64,000 nt of DNA from Paramacrobiotus metropolitanus. Its lineage: Eukaryota; Tardigrada; Eutardigrada; Parachela; Macrobiotidae. Where the stretch lies: assembly GCF_019649055.1 (NCBI RefSeq), contig NW_026570237.1, forward strand, positions 62,001-126,000, in the 5' to 3' direction. A program made the position numbers and the translations under genes. The notes under the pieces are model-generated. The model made no database searches and was not told where the DNA came from. It saw nothing but the letters and a program-made list of their open reading frames with translations. Below, in pieces: positions 9,865 to 21,151 of the stretch; the stretch's first letter is position 1, and each line of letters begins with the position of its first letter.

Positions 9865-12800
9865 TTACTGTTTAGTGCCGAATGGAAGTGTAGGGAAATC
9901 GGCAAGAAGCATGCGCTTATCGTAAACCATCCGCGGTTTTTTAAAAAGCTGTACGGTGTTTATTTCTTGGGTTTTCCCGTTCCGCTTGATGAACTCCGGA
10001 TAGATCACTTTGACGAGCTCGTCCTTTCCATCCAGCAGGCGCTTCAGGGCATCACAGTCTAAAGTACGACCGCTTCGAACAAAAGACTTTTCCACTTCAT
10101 CAAAATCAAGAATGTTTTCCGTGTACCCATTCTGTGCAATCCCTTTTGCCTGGAACAAAACCTAATTATTATATAAATTAAAAAATAACGCACGATATGC
10201 TCAATTTCAGCTCAATGCGCCCAGTGTCAGTCTCGTAACTGTAAACCTTTGGTCCACACGACACGAACTTCACGATGCGGCTTCCTCCAGCCAGCAATTG
10301 ATTGTCCCAATCACCGAGAATGCTTCCGGTCTCTGGCTACCAGTCCCCGGGACGCTGAATAAATACGCCAGAATCGGTGTCATAGTACATCAACTGGTCA
10401 CCCAACTTTCCCATCAAGTCCAGCAAAACATGTCGGGCGCTGGCTGTGGTGAAGGCGGCGATAGCTACATAGTGGAATTGTTGCCTTCGTTGTAGTCTTC
10501 TCCTTGCGAATACGACACCATTAGACAGTCTTCGTTAATTGCATAAACTTCCTCAATTTCCACAGCATTTGTACGAATGAAATCCAGGTACGGCTTGATC
10601 TTGTGCAGGAACTTTGTTACAGAAAAATTATCCCTTTGACCCAGCTTGCCCCATAGATAATTTAGACGTTTTTGGCTACATTCGCCGGCCGGCATCATAA
10701 ATCATAGCTTCCGGTTCCAGATCAATGCCCTCGCGTTCTTTTACTTGTCGGATGTATGCGTTTTTCTGTTTCTGAGTCTTGCACCGACTTCGCCATCCAC
10801 TGGCTTCCATCTTGAGTTTTAGGAACTTGTTGATATATTTGGCAAACAGATCAGATTCTTTTTCGTACCAGTGGTACACTTCGTATACTTTCTGCACGGT
10901 ATATTCCCGGTCCATGGCGTGGTGAAGTTCCGGTGTAGTCCATACCCCTTCGAAACAGCGATTCCCAACACCGTGCTGACAATAGTCGTTATTCTGAGTA
11001 TCAGCGCAGGTCCGACACAAAGCAAAAACAAGGTTCTTGTTGATGGTAGCGAGTAAGACTGGGTACAGACACTGCGGTGGTGGAAGGACTTTACAGTATA
11101 CAAGGCCAAAATACTTTCTAACGTCCTCCAAGTCCGAGAGAATAACTGTTGGGTGTCCGATCGGATACGCTTTCGTCTTGTTAACAGAAGGGTACAGGCT
11201 GACCACATCAAAGTGAAGGATTTTCTCTCCAGTTTGCACTTCATATTACAGTCGACTGGCGCTAGTCCGACCGCCTTTGAAGGAATCCATAGGGTTCATG
11301 GGATTGTAAAGGCTTTGCTTGGATAGGAAATTAGCAATGTCTGGTTCCTTCCGCTCTTTCTTCCAATGGCATTCCCACATTGTTACCACTTTGTATTTCT
11401 CGTCCTCCAGATGGCGCACACGGTCCACGTACTCTTCCCATACATCACGCATCAGCTTACGCGAAAAACGTGACCGATCCTCCTGCTCCGCACACTCAGG
11501 GTGCCCATGGAATACGCAACCATTGTACTCATACACAGTACGCGTTACCGCATCGTAGCCGTCCACGTAGTACGGACCGATGTGCACTTGTTTGCCATTA
11601 CGACCATGTTGAATGCGACCGCCCAAGTCTCGGTAAAGCGCTTCCAGCCACTGCGTTGCCTGCACACTGGTGCGCCGGTTACGGTGACGACCATGTGCAG
11701 ACAAAACGCCCAATTTGTTAAGTTCCAGATGGAACGTACGGTAATACTTCTTGCAGGCGGATGACGTGGTGATACTGTCCATAGGGTTCAGTGACGGGAG
11801 ACCCTGAAAATCCTGAGCAAACTGTAAAGCGCAACGGTGAAGGACAGTGGCATCGTCGGAACAATAGGCCATGGTTTCCGCTCGGAAGTCGAAGGGATTT
11901 TTGGACACTGTCTTAGCCTTGGTATACCGCTGCAGGAATTCTTGCTTCTGCCTCCTTTTCAAACAATCAAAGAAATACATTTTCGGTTCAGGCCACGGTA
12001 AAATTTTTGTCCCAGTTGTTCGGATGATTCAAGTGATGCGGGAAGTCTCCCTTTTTCATCTTCAATTCTAGATCCACAGCTATTGGCATACTGCTGGGCC
12101 GCATTGTAAGAAATTTAACGTATCCCGTGACGTCATTGCTAACCCGCGGTACCGTAGTTCCAGGAGCTGGTTGCCTCGCTTGATTACTTCCACACCCTCC
12201 AACTTATTGTCCATGAGATACTTTAAGATGAAGTGCCCGTCATATCCCCGGAAATTATGTGCGATAATCGTATGGTTGCGGTGTTGCTCCGAAAACAACC
12301 ATTCGCCGAACTGCTGTCCGACTTCTTTTGTCATCGGCTGGCCGTCCGCCGGAAACCGGAATTCCGTGCCGTTGACGTACTGGGCAACAACACAGGCAGG
12401 TGTGTGTCCATAAACAGGGTCGTTGTACGTTTTGTTGTCGAAGAAAATGTACTTCTGGGGCGGTGCTGAGTCATCAGCCGGAAGTGGCAGCTGCTTTGAT
12501 GAAGTCTTAATAAAGCACTTGTGGGTAGCCTGGAGCACCCATTCGCGGCAGACTACACAAAACATCTCTCCGCATCGGTTCTTTCCATTTGGGCGGCGTG
12601 TCAAGTTTACCAAATGGAGGCAATCTTTTCAATAAAAAATCTGGTCGCAGGACGTTGTTTCGTTGCGTCGACCCTTTTTGTGTTAATGAAACACTGTTGA
12701 TTGTTGAAGCAGCGGCGGCAACGCGGACAGTGAACAATAGCCCCACGTGTACAAACGGACACAGAGCGGAAACACATAAACAGTTTTCATCGCAACGACG

Positions 12801-13700
12801 ACGCTCTTTATTGCTGGAAAGCTTGTCACAAGTGGCGTAATAATATGACGAACAGTGGAGACCGGTAACCGTTGTCACTAAATCGAAGTGTTTTCTCTTC
12901 AACGGTGGATGTATCACCTGCATCTGCGGCGTCTTCTTTTCCGGGACACGGGCAATTATAGCGTTACCGTGATCAGCGGAGATAATCTTGATTTGATACT
13001 TTGGGAAGCATTCTTCTTGCATGGCGACCAAATGTTCCAGGTCGTAATAACGTCCCGGGGGGGGGTTAATCGCAACGCTAAACTGTCTCGTACGCGTGGC
13101 GTTTCAGCTTTCTAACACCTTTCTTGCTGTACAGATGCTGCCATTGGCTCTTGAACTGTTTTTGAACGTCGCTGATAAGACGGTACTTGCCCAGCTACAA
13201 AGCAGCAGGTAAACAAAGATTCTCGCCGACGTGCACAGTCACTGTGGATTTGCTGAAGCGTCCTTCATTGCGTTCAATGTGACGGTGCTTGCACTTCCAC
13301 CTTCCTCCGCTTGGCATGATGGTACGGAAATCACGTACAGAAAACGTCTCGTCGAGAACAGTATGTCCGGAATTGGCTTTGGTAAACGCGGCAATGAGAT
13401 CGTGAATGTTAAAATCCAACAGTTTTCGCATTGACAAGTAAATCGGGTTATCCAGTGTCTTGTAGTGAACGGAAATGTTGATCGATCGGAGGGATTAAAA
13501 CTTCCCAAGCATAGCTTAAGCACAGCCTCAAGCAGTAAGGGCATGAGTAGCACTGCCTATTCCTTGGAGTATACACGAGGTAAGGGGGCAAATTGTATAC
13601 GATACTCGTGTCCGTCGCTGTTGAAATTTTTGTACCGACGCTCCTTGACTTTGTGCAGACTGAATAAACCGGTGAAATCCGAAAAATCCGAGATGTCAGC
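9865..13700 (-). mobile_element. polB: Polinton/Maverick relic: protein-primed DNA polymerase B
   Basis: Fossil of a Polinton (Maverick) family-B DNA polymerase reading right to left. Visible parts: an N-terminal region near 13.2-13.7 kb (KLLDFNIHDLIAAF); the 3'-5' exonuclease part (12.08-12.61 kb, with IIAHNFRGYDGHFIL); a VDGYD...YNGC...HGH segment typical of these polymerases (11.25-11.98 kb); the palm motif with DVVSLYPSVNK (10.68-11.24 kb); a LNYLWGKLGQR fingers-type motif near 10.65 kb; a YYDTDS palm motif near 10.37 kb; and a C-terminal KGI...NG segment (9.87-10.16 kb). The order is that of the family. It is broken in several places (about six or more). No Polinton integrase, ATPase, protease, capsid genes or terminal repeats were recognised nearby, so only the polymerase remains. 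Confidence 0.8.
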
Positions 13701-13774
13701 TAGCGCCTTTTTAATAACAAAAACATCTTTTAAAAGTCAATTTTATAAGCATTTATTTTGCTGTTTCAGCTCAC

Positions 13775-14012
13775 CTATAAAATAGAGTTAGTTCCTTTGT
13801 CCATTTCTTCACCCTCCTCTCGGTCAATATCCATATGTTCCAAGTCATCCGCTTCCATTCGTTCCTGTTCAATAAGTATATTGCAATATTGACAACTACA
13901 TGTATGCCAAACAAGTTACCGTTATGTTTTCCGCTCCGCCAACTTGGTCATCAACATCCATATAATCATCGTCTACTTCCATGTACTCGTTACCGTCAGC
14001 GTTGAGGTCCCT
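13775..14012 (-). CDS. Small acidic protein, two C-terminal exons
   Basis: Two minus-strand exons, 13920-14012 (31 codons) and 13775-13864 (29 codons plus TAG), are separated by a 55-nt GT-AG intron at 13865-13919; both junctions are phase 0. The peptide is strongly acidic with Met-Asp-Val repeats (EVDDDYMDVDD, then DLEHMDIDREEGEEM). The acceptor of the first exon (TTGTGTAG) is good, so more exons should lie upstream, across the 120-bp repeats. A candidate upstream exon overlaps antisense to a Gypsy RT relic and was not accepted. It starts 75 nt upstream of the Polinton polymerase relic and could belong to it, but nothing in it resembles a known Polinton protein. Function unknown. Confidence 0.35.
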
Positions 14013-14021
14013 CTACACAAC

Positions 14022-14333
14022 ACAAAGGGTCAGACACAAAAATAAACCTCTTATGTCTAGACGCCTATTGTTTGCGACTGTCGTTAACTAAAAGATTATT
14101 TCTGGGAATCTATTGTTTTTACTGGCGGTAGGCCTTTCAGAACAAAGGATCAGGTACAGAAATATACCTCTTATGTCTGGACACCTTTTGTTAGCGACTG
14201 GCGTTAATTAAAAGGTTATGTCTGGTAATCTATTGTTTTTACTGGCGGTAGGCCTTTCAGTACAAAGGGTCAGGTACAAAAATAAACCTCTTATGTCTAG
14301 ACGCCTATTGTTTGCGACTAGCGTTTAGTAGAT
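14022..14333. repeat. 120-bp tandem repeat, 2.6 copies
   Basis: Copies start at 14022, 14142 and 14262 (ACAAAGG[G/A]TCAG), giving an exact 120-bp period; the third copy is partial. Copies differ at scattered positions (about 90% alike by eye). The array lies where an intron of the acidic minus-strand gene would be. Confidence 0.85.
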
Positions 14334-14419
14334 CATTATGCTTGATTAGTCGAAAGCTCATACTATCAGAAATTGATTACAGAAAAAATTATCATTACAT
14401 AAGTATCACTTTTAAAAAT

Positions 14420-14690
14420 CACTTACCAAATCATGCCGATCCGTTGAAGATCCATACCACTGACCTTCGGCAAAGATGGCATCAGTATCTCGACGAACCC
14501 TGCGGCATTCCAAAGATTGGCAGACGGTATTTCGGCTGGTTTTAACTGGAGAACTAGCCTGAATTATCTTGATGATATTTTAGTAACAGTATTGGGGAAA
14601 TTTTGAGGAAAATTTGAGTCGATTAAAAGAGGTTTTTGACCGAATTCTACGTTCCGTTTTGGCATTAAACCTGTAAAGTTACTAAAATAA
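14420..14690 (+). mobile_element. Ty3/Gypsy reverse-transcriptase relic, short
   Basis: The plus strand encodes NPAAFQRLADGISAGF followed by NYLDDILV, which is the classical Ty3/Gypsy RT stretch around the YLDD active site. Only about 250 bp of the RT is recognisable and both sides are lost. Fossil, old, with no LTRs visible. Confidence 0.6.
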
Positions 14691-15169
14691 CTTTAGTAAC
14701 AGGGGAGCAGACGCCGGTGTTGACGGAGGTCCCGTAGACGATGGAAAGGTGGGAGAGGAGGTGGTTGTGGTGATGGGATGGTTGGAGCGGATCACAAAAA
14801 ATCCAGATCTCCTTACCATGACTAAGAGGATCAACAGCGAAGAGACGGTGAAGTTAGGCGATCCTATCAAACAAACAAGTAGAAAACTGACACAGAATGA
14901 AAAAAGCAAGGCCGTAAGAACGCAACACACTAAATTCATCACAGACAAGCTGAGACAAGTTACAACCATGCACAACTAAACTCGTGTGCAGAGCCAACAT
15001 ATTTGCTACCAAATTTTGCAGATATTTGCGCGTTCCCCGCTGTCGTTTCGTATCCGAAACTTTGTACAAACTGATCCCGAGTTATACGGGGTAAGACAAG
15101 GGTCTATAAAGGATAGTGTTTGCGGTACAGTCTAACTCCGTTTTGCTGCAGTGCCAATTCATGTCTCTT
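14691..15169. other. No supported gene
   Basis: A hydrophobic minus-strand frame (14682-14975) and a neighbouring one (14854-15069) could be membrane-protein exons, but neither has a clear family or a consistent splice arrangement. Nothing else seen. Confidence 0.3.
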
Positions 15170-15544
15170 CTACGTAAGATTCTCAACGACAGATGGTGTG
15201 AAGTATTCAAATTTGCAGGATCTAGCAGAATCCACCACGATACAGCAGCTTCCCATGGCGTTCACTTTCCGACGGATGTGTTTCATGACAGCCACTCTGA
15301 GGACAGATGCGTGAATCAGGCAGTGACTAAAAATTTTGCAAGTATTCACATGCTCTTCGCCAATGATTGTTTCCGACGCTATAGACGGAAAGAAGAAAGA
15401 AGACTGCATTTCGTAAAGAAGTCTGCGAAATGCAGTCTTCTTTCGCAATGTCAACATGATGCGCCCAATGCCAGAAAGGCACTGTGAGATTAAATACTGA
15501 AAAAGCGGATACACGTCCACACGGAGTTGATTATGTTGACACAC
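15170..15544 (-). CDS. Unassigned reading frame, possible exon
   Basis: A 124-codon open frame with mixed composition, Cys-rich (for example VNTCKIFSHCLIHASVLRVAV) and moderately hydrophobic segments. It contains a 19-bp perfect inverted repeat (see separate entry), which can fold at RNA level. Homology was not recognised. It could be part of a multi-exon membrane protein on this strand or a chance frame; there is no evidence for a start or stop that fits a known family. Confidence 0.2.
   Translation of the reverse strand: MCQHNQLRVDVYPLFQYLISQCLSGIGRIMLTLRKKTAFRRLLYEMQSSFFFPSIASETIIGEEHVNTCKIFSHCLIHASVLRVAVMKHIRRKVNAMGSCCIVVDSARSCKFEYFTPSVVENLT
15395..15444. repeat. Perfect 19-bp inverted repeat (hairpin)
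   Basis: Arms 15395-15413 (GAAAGAAGACTGCATTTCG) and 15426-15444 are exact reverse complements with a 12-nt loop. Both strands can form a very stable hairpin. No poly(T) or processing context identifies it as a known RNA. Confidence 0.9.
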
Positions 15545-16118
15545 CAGGATGAACGGTGGCGTATCTAAAAGGTGCAGCAGCTAAGCATGCTGATTAATTG
15601 CCGAAGGCGGTAGTCATCACCTTCAAGTCTGGGTTCGCCTGCAAGTCTGGGATCAATTGCAAGTGATCTCACTTGCTACTGACTTTCATGGTCACGAAAA
15701 GTTTGCGTTCTCAGTAGTTTGGCTGAACAGCCTTATTTCTTTGCCGCCGATAAATCATGGGATATATGGACAACATCAAACCCCCATCTCCGCGTGCCAC
15801 CATTCACCACTTGCACTTTAACCGTGTTGCGACATCTGTGATGGATAAGCGTTTGCCTGTATGGCGCCCGTTCGTCGGAAAACATTTAACAATGATTTTT
15901 AGCGGCATTCACCGTGAACCGTTCAACAAGAATGTTGACTCTTTACGGACGATGTTTCCTCGCAGCAACGGAGGGCGGGTTCGACTAATATGTATGAAAG
16001 TTAAAACCCTCACTGGTAAAGGGATCCAAAATTCCTCTTGCTGGTTTGCCCGTTCTGTCCCAGAAAAGGCTGCCTAGAACTAGAATAGCACTAGAATGGA
16101 GCTTTCGTTATAATTTAG
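15545..16118. other. No supported gene
   Basis: Contains a 107-codon plus-strand frame (15757-16077) without recognisable domain, and a short direct repeat CAAGTCTGGG near 15629 and 15651. Nothing further supported. Confidence 0.3.
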
Positions 16119-17555
16119 CTATTTTTTCTCTTGAAGTGGATTATCTGTTCTGACACGAGCTCTATCAGGTAGCTGCCACCCATGTACTTCAGGACGAGAT
16201 TGGCAACGTTGTCCTATTTTTCTTTTTCTCTGGATGTGGCCTGCCGGCAAGTACCAGTTTAATCGTAACACTCCAAAGGTACTTTCATTCCCGCCACCGC
16301 TACCGCCGAAATCATCGACAACGTCTGGATGCTTCAAAATGCGGCGATATAAGTTACAGTAAACTATAAAGGTATTATACTGAATGTACCCGTGTAAGGG
16401 AAAGAACAGCTCAAAATCGCCTTTTGGACCGATGACAAAAAAACATTCCTCGAGTCCAAACTAAAGACAGTCTGTTTTCTTTTAAAACAACCGCCGTCAT
16501 CGAAGTCGGTTATCTAAGCATCTTTGGCTTCCATTTATATGTTTTTTTTAAAAACGAAGTAACGTCGTCCAAATCTGCGCTCTAGCAATTACCCGCCCTC
16601 TTATTTTTTGGGTAATTTAATCCTGCCGTGCAAGGAATTACTCAAAAATTCTTTAAAAAAGAATTGTGAACATTTAACAGCAATCAAGCACCAAAACATT
16701 CAAGAGAGATACAAACGTCTGACGATATGGCCCGTCCGGCATTTATTGCAGTTATCTCGTTTATGCTATTTCATAACTTATTCACAATGCATTTGCCTGT
16801 CCGCAAATGCACAGCAGGGAAAGCCGACCGTGTCGGCAGTTTCTTCCTTTCGCTGGTTATGTAAATGGCGGTAAAGAGCGCCGGCATAGTTTGGAGAAAC
16901 TGGTCGGACATCCGGGTGCCTGACCTTGCTGTCCCAGACCAAGCAACCAAGGGGGATCTCCTCCTTACCAGGAACCACTCGCCAGGGCCGGTGGTTCGAA
17001 AGAAGTGGGTTTTCGGTGCAACAATGTATCCCCTGGCTTCATGCGATCCTGAACTGCATATGCCAGATCGGAATAGTGATGCCATCACGCTGACTCCGGA
17101 AGCGGCAAATTGGAGGTCAGGTCGAGCTTAGGATTGTTTGTCTCCTTGGCAAGTTGGTCCGGTGCGTTTAACCAGGCTTCAATTTGGAATAGTTCCATTT
17201 CGCAAATACCGCGGGAGGTAGCCTGTGGTCGGTATTGTTCGCAACATTATCAGGGCATTGATAATAGAGGTCCTTCTTGATAACTTCATCCCGATAGTTA
17301 TGGATGTCGGCAAAATTTCCCGCGATTGCTTCCTTACGTCCAATTTGACTACCTTGATGTATCACACTGCAGCCGACAAGAATAAAATTGCAAGCGTCTT
17401 GATCGAAGTACCACGCACGGCCGCCGACGCGCAAAAAGTCTCTCGAGTCGGCCAGGATAAGATGTTTATGAAAGTGATTTATTCCGATTGCGACGCGTTT
17501 CAACTGGAATTTGGTCCCTTTAATCGACTCCGAGAGTTTACTCCGACATAGATCG
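16119..17555 (-). CDS. Unidentified spliced gene or gene remnant
   Basis: The best part is a minus-strand open exon 17168-17555 (one base plus 128 codons and a stop) that follows a good acceptor (TTCTTATTAG). It encodes a protein-like sequence with INHFHKHLILADSRDFLRVG, AWYFDQDACNFILVGCSVI and DLYYQCPDNVANN. Further open segments on the same strand lie at about 16.8-17.0 kb (GCLVWDSKVRHPDVRP) and 16.12-16.44 kb (FFVIGPKGDFELFFPLHGYI and FGGSGGGNESTFGVLRLNWY). These could be three exons of one gene, or decayed copies. The composition is clearly coding-like, but I cannot name the family. A relation to the unknown-domain gene at 28.7-29.4 kb is suspected but not shown. Confidence 0.35.
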
Positions 17556-17980
17556 CTAATAAGAAAATTAGTAAAACGTAATATTACAAATTATTTAGCA
17601 TGCTTACTTACAATATAAGCAATCTTATCAGCAGCATCCGCGGTACTGACAATTAGACATGCGGCGTTAAACCATGAATCTCCGTTAGAAGTGAATTCCT
17701 GCTACAAGATGCCTCTCCGGAATCACAAGACGTCTCCACAGAATTTCGGCAAACATTTGTTGTAGCCCAACATCATCCAATGCTTCAGTTACTCTACATG
17801 TACCGTACACTGTTCCCCTCAAAAGATAAGAAAGTTGGAAGAACCAGAAAAATTAAGCACGTCATCGACACCAGATCAAACTCTCCTGTACATCAAGCCA
17901 TACGACGCCATTCCCCTTGGCAACGCGAATTCATCAACAAACAAGTATAAAAATTAACGGAAAAAACATAAAAATAACAC

Positions 17981-18124
17981 CCTGCAATTCCGAAAGGGCG
18001 TACAATATAGTCTTTGTCGGGGGGAGGGGGTTCCCAATCTTTGTTCTCGGTATAGGGAATCGATAGAAAATCCAGTCGAGCTGCTTTTCCTTGCAATTTC
18101 GGCCGGTTCTTCTACATCTTCCAT
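17981..18124 (-). CDS. Short first exon with eh1-like motif
   Basis: A 48-codon open exon starting at ATG (18124) and ending at a donor-like GG|GTGTTA. The peptide begins MEDVEEPAEIARKSS and contains STGFSIDSLYREQ. FSIDSL is the core of the eh1 (engrailed homology 1) Groucho-binding motif found near the N terminus of many homeodomain repressors. No homeodomain was found downstream within the window, so if real the gene is only partly present or is a remnant. The motif is short, and a chance match is possible. Confidence 0.3.
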
Positions 18125-18210
18125 TCCAACTGCTTTAAGTTATTTCTTTGCTTTCGTTTTTCCGAACGCGTAATTATTTTTGTCTTTTTTTATTGGTTTA
18201 CAGCTGGTTA

Positions 18211-19277
18211 GATTTCGATGGCTATGAAGCCCGATTTTTGTCACGAATCCACCCGCTTAATCTGCGAATAATGGACCTGTGAACGCCGGCGTACATTGGA
18301 ACTCTGACATGGTTAAGGTTCTAGCTGAGATGAGTTTCCACAGTGATAGAGCCACAGTTAAGGTGAAGACCGAAGACCCAGTTGTCATGGAGGCATGCAA
18401 CGGTGTTTACCGAGCAGGGCGGTATGCATACGGAGGAACCCGGTACGCAAGGCAGCTTTCCGGAGAGCCACGCCAGCTTTTTAGCTGAGGTAAATGCTTG
18501 GACTGACGCTGATTATACCGGGATCAACAGCTTGGCTCCAATTGCTACGCATATCGGTCATCCGAATTTTGTGGACGGGGTTTCCACGGTGGACCTGACA
18601 ACAATTTCAACGCTGTATAAATTTTCCTTTAAAGCCGAACGCCCTCGAAGTTCTGCAAAGTGTAATCAGCAGTGCGAAATCGTTTCCGAACAGGTGCAAA
18701 AAAAAAACTTAGGCAGACGGTAAACGATTGGGTGGGCCTATGGAAAATTGTATCCTCGCCGTTACAGCACTCAGCAAAACAGGTTTCGAAAGACCAGTTT
18801 CTGCGAAAGTTTTGAATGTTATTTTTTGTGTCTGTCTACTGTATCATACTGCTCTCTCATCACCGTAACCCTGCGAGGCTCTTCCTGTTCTCCCAGTTTC
18901 CGTCTGGACCACGAGACTTATGAATGCCGTGTTAATGGTTCAGAACATTAAATTTTGAAGAAAGTTATGCTACGATTTTCTTTGCTGAATCATTTATTAG
19001 ATACAATTTCAGTAATTGCCAAGATGACGACAATTGTTCGTATTCGCTTGCGCAACCAGCCCTGGACCGTGCCTTCTGGCCACCCCTTATGCTGCGGTCG
19101 TCGCAAACGACAACGGAACGTCTCATGCTTGAAGTGAGTCGCCGGCTACAGAATGCAGATAATTCTTGCTCAGATGAAAGCTTCGAAATATTACGGCAGC
19201 ATTCCGGATTGGCTAATATGGGAATGTGCTTGATAACGGAAAAAATTTCGAATTTATTAAAACAGAATGAAAAGTAG
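18211..19277 (+). CDS. Multi-exon host gene candidate, last exon clear
   Basis: The final exon, 19013-19277, follows a good acceptor (GATACAATTTCAG) and stays open for 87 codons to TAG. It encodes SLAQPALDRAFWPPLMLRSS, then TTTERLMLEVSRRLQNADNS and EILRQHSGLANMGMCLITEK, with protein-like composition and a helical end. Likely earlier exons are at 18211-18268 (after TTTACAG; LDFDGYEARFLSRIHPLNL) and about 18.4-18.69 kb (WTDADYTGINSLAPIATHIG, ending at a GAACAG|GTGCAA donor). The exact exon chain could not be fixed. No domain recognised; function unknown. Confidence 0.4.
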
Positions 19278-20185
19278 TGTTGCGTTGTTGATAGTCGCAA
19301 TCATGGCCGGCTCTGCATGGTACGTGCACTCTGCGTTTTCAAAGCATTAGCAGACAACAAAATTACATTATATAATCACTTACGTAATGCGCGCACACGG
19401 CGGGGAACAATGACGCCCAAACAAATACGCGCGCAAGTTGATTCAAAAGGCTGGGCTTCCAGAATGCATACGCCATCAGCGATCTGACAGAATTACCAGC
19501 TACTTTGCCTGGGTACGCTATCACTGTGGTCGGCGTTGAACAGCTCAATAGTATCGTTTATACGTTTATACTTCCAGCTATGAGGCAGGGATCAAGCTGT
19601 TAGGATAATTGCATCATAATCAGCATTTTCAAGTGCTCGCGGGCTTGCCGGCGTGGTATTCAAAAAGTTACTGATGCTTCTTATGCATATGGGTTGTGAG
19701 AAGCGGCACAAACATTGGTGTGAGTATACTTGCCAACTTTGATTATGTCAGTGTGGTAGCTTGCCCCATACCTATGCACACTATCCACTATATCTACATG
19801 GTGGAAAGAGAAGAAGCAGCACTGGGACTGGACTCTTGTTCACACATCTCTCTAATCTGCACATAAACACCGAGCCTCGTTAATTTTATACCAACGCAGA
19901 CTTCATCGTATAACATGAGCTCTATGGCATTTCTGCCATAGGGCACAAAACAGGAACACAGCCGTAAGGCTACACACTAACAAACACAATAGTTATATCA
20001 CATTGTGAGTAGTCAGCATGACAATGCTGACTACTACATTACCCTTCTTTGAGGAAAAGAAACAGACAGAGAAAACAATAAAACCAAGTAGAAAATAGAG
20101 GACTAAAGAAACTAAATGAAAGGAAAACACTTACATGCATTAACAAAGGCTTTTCGAATTTCAGAAAGAAGTAAGATTCAAGTGA
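19278..20185. other. No gene seen; hairpins
   Basis: About 900 bp with no supported frame. It holds a stem with arms CTATGGCA/TGCCATAG at 19922-19941 and a stronger one at 20008-20035. These could be ends of a small unclassified element. Confidence 0.3.
20008..20035. repeat. 12-bp inverted repeat, 4-nt loop
   Basis: Arms AGTAGTCAGCAT (20008-20019) and ATGCTGACTACT (20024-20035) are exact complements around a GACA loop. The next bases (ACATTACCCTTCTTTGAG) resemble a transposon or LTR border, but no partner was found. Confidence 0.8.
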
Positions 20186-20680
20186 TTATAGTTGCATAAA
20201 TATAAGTGAAGTCGACGCTGTAGTGGAAGTTGTATTGGTCGTCGTTGTAGTTGACTTTAGAAGCGGTACTGCTGACTTATTGATTTCGGTGGCAAATATG
20301 GCTGCACTGTCGCAATCATAGTTGCGAGGTGGAAGGACAGTGAGACTGTCGCCGGAGATGTTGGTAATCACGAATTGTGGCAATGTTAGTAATTCAGTAG
20401 TTGCTGTAGTTAATATGAGTAGCTGTACAGTTGCTGGGATAACAACGGTGTCACATTAACGTTGCTCATGTTGACGGAGCTGAAGTGTACGAGTGTCGAA
20501 CCAGGAATCTCTCTTTTTTCCTAAGAATTCTCCTGCGAATTCCCAAGCGAACTCCATTGGAGTAATTCCGCTTCCAAGAGGGCGTGCAGAAGCATCACGG
20601 GAGGTCTGCTGTTGAACTGGCGGGCGCCATTTTTCTGGTAAATATAGTCGAACGATGTCATTAGGTACGTACTGCACGCG
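20186..20680 (-). other. Unassigned minus-strand frames
   Basis: Two adjoining minus-strand frames: 20456-20677 (73 codons, polar) and 20186-20383 (65 codons, Thr-rich stretch of about 15 residues). They look partly coding but have no recognisable domain, signal peptide or splice arrangement. Could be remnants of one frame. Confidence 0.2.
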
Positions 20681-20693
20681 GCAGGATGGGCAT

Positions 20694-20765
20694 TTGGTAT
20701 TATAACGGGAAACCTGGGAACCTGGTATTATAATTATAATGGGAACCTGGTATTATAACGGGCAA
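20694..20765. repeat. Short tandem repeat, about 3 copies
   Basis: Unit GGGAACCTGGTATTATAA repeats at 20716 and 20741, with a partial copy from 20694. A small AT-rich minisatellite. Confidence 0.75.
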
Positions 20766-20998
20766 GGTACCAAGAAAACTCTGGTATATCCTGCATGCTT
20801 GAAAATTTAACGCTGGATTAACCCGACGCTTGCAGTCGTAACATAAGCTTTGGTAAACAAAGCGGTTATCTTTCGAAAAATATACGTTCTAAGTGGTTGA
20901 TTGGTGGATGATCACAGAAAGAGAAACAGCTAATTAATGGACAGAGAAAACGACAACAGCTTTCAATCAGCAACTATAATGTAATGCTTGTGAAGCGA

Positions 20999-21151
20999 TC
21001 ATATTTGTCCATTCTCTATAATTTTTACTTTTTGCCCGTCCGGTGACAGGGCGATAGTTCCATTCGCAACGAGAGAATACTGTGTGATACCCATGATCTT
21101 TGAGATTTCCATGAGATCGAGATACTTGTTTGGACAATATTCAATGTTAAC
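20999..21151 (-). other. Possible C-terminal exon, unknown
   Basis: A 50-codon open stretch ends in TGA at 20999-21001 and encodes EYCPNKYLDLMEISKIMGI and SLVANGTIALSPDGQKVKII. The composition is strongly protein-like, but the upstream side has no good acceptor. Not recognised; may be a gene remnant. Confidence 0.25.

Noticed and set aside
14428-14545. A minus-strand exon with a fine GTAAGTG donor upstream of the acidic gene
   Set aside because: It lies exactly antisense to the Gypsy RT relic that encodes the YLDD motif, so its openness is probably a by-product.
16119-17555. Polinton capsid genes next to the polymerase relic
   Set aside because: The open segments do not show double-jelly-roll or penton-like patterns I can support, and resemble host-type exons more.
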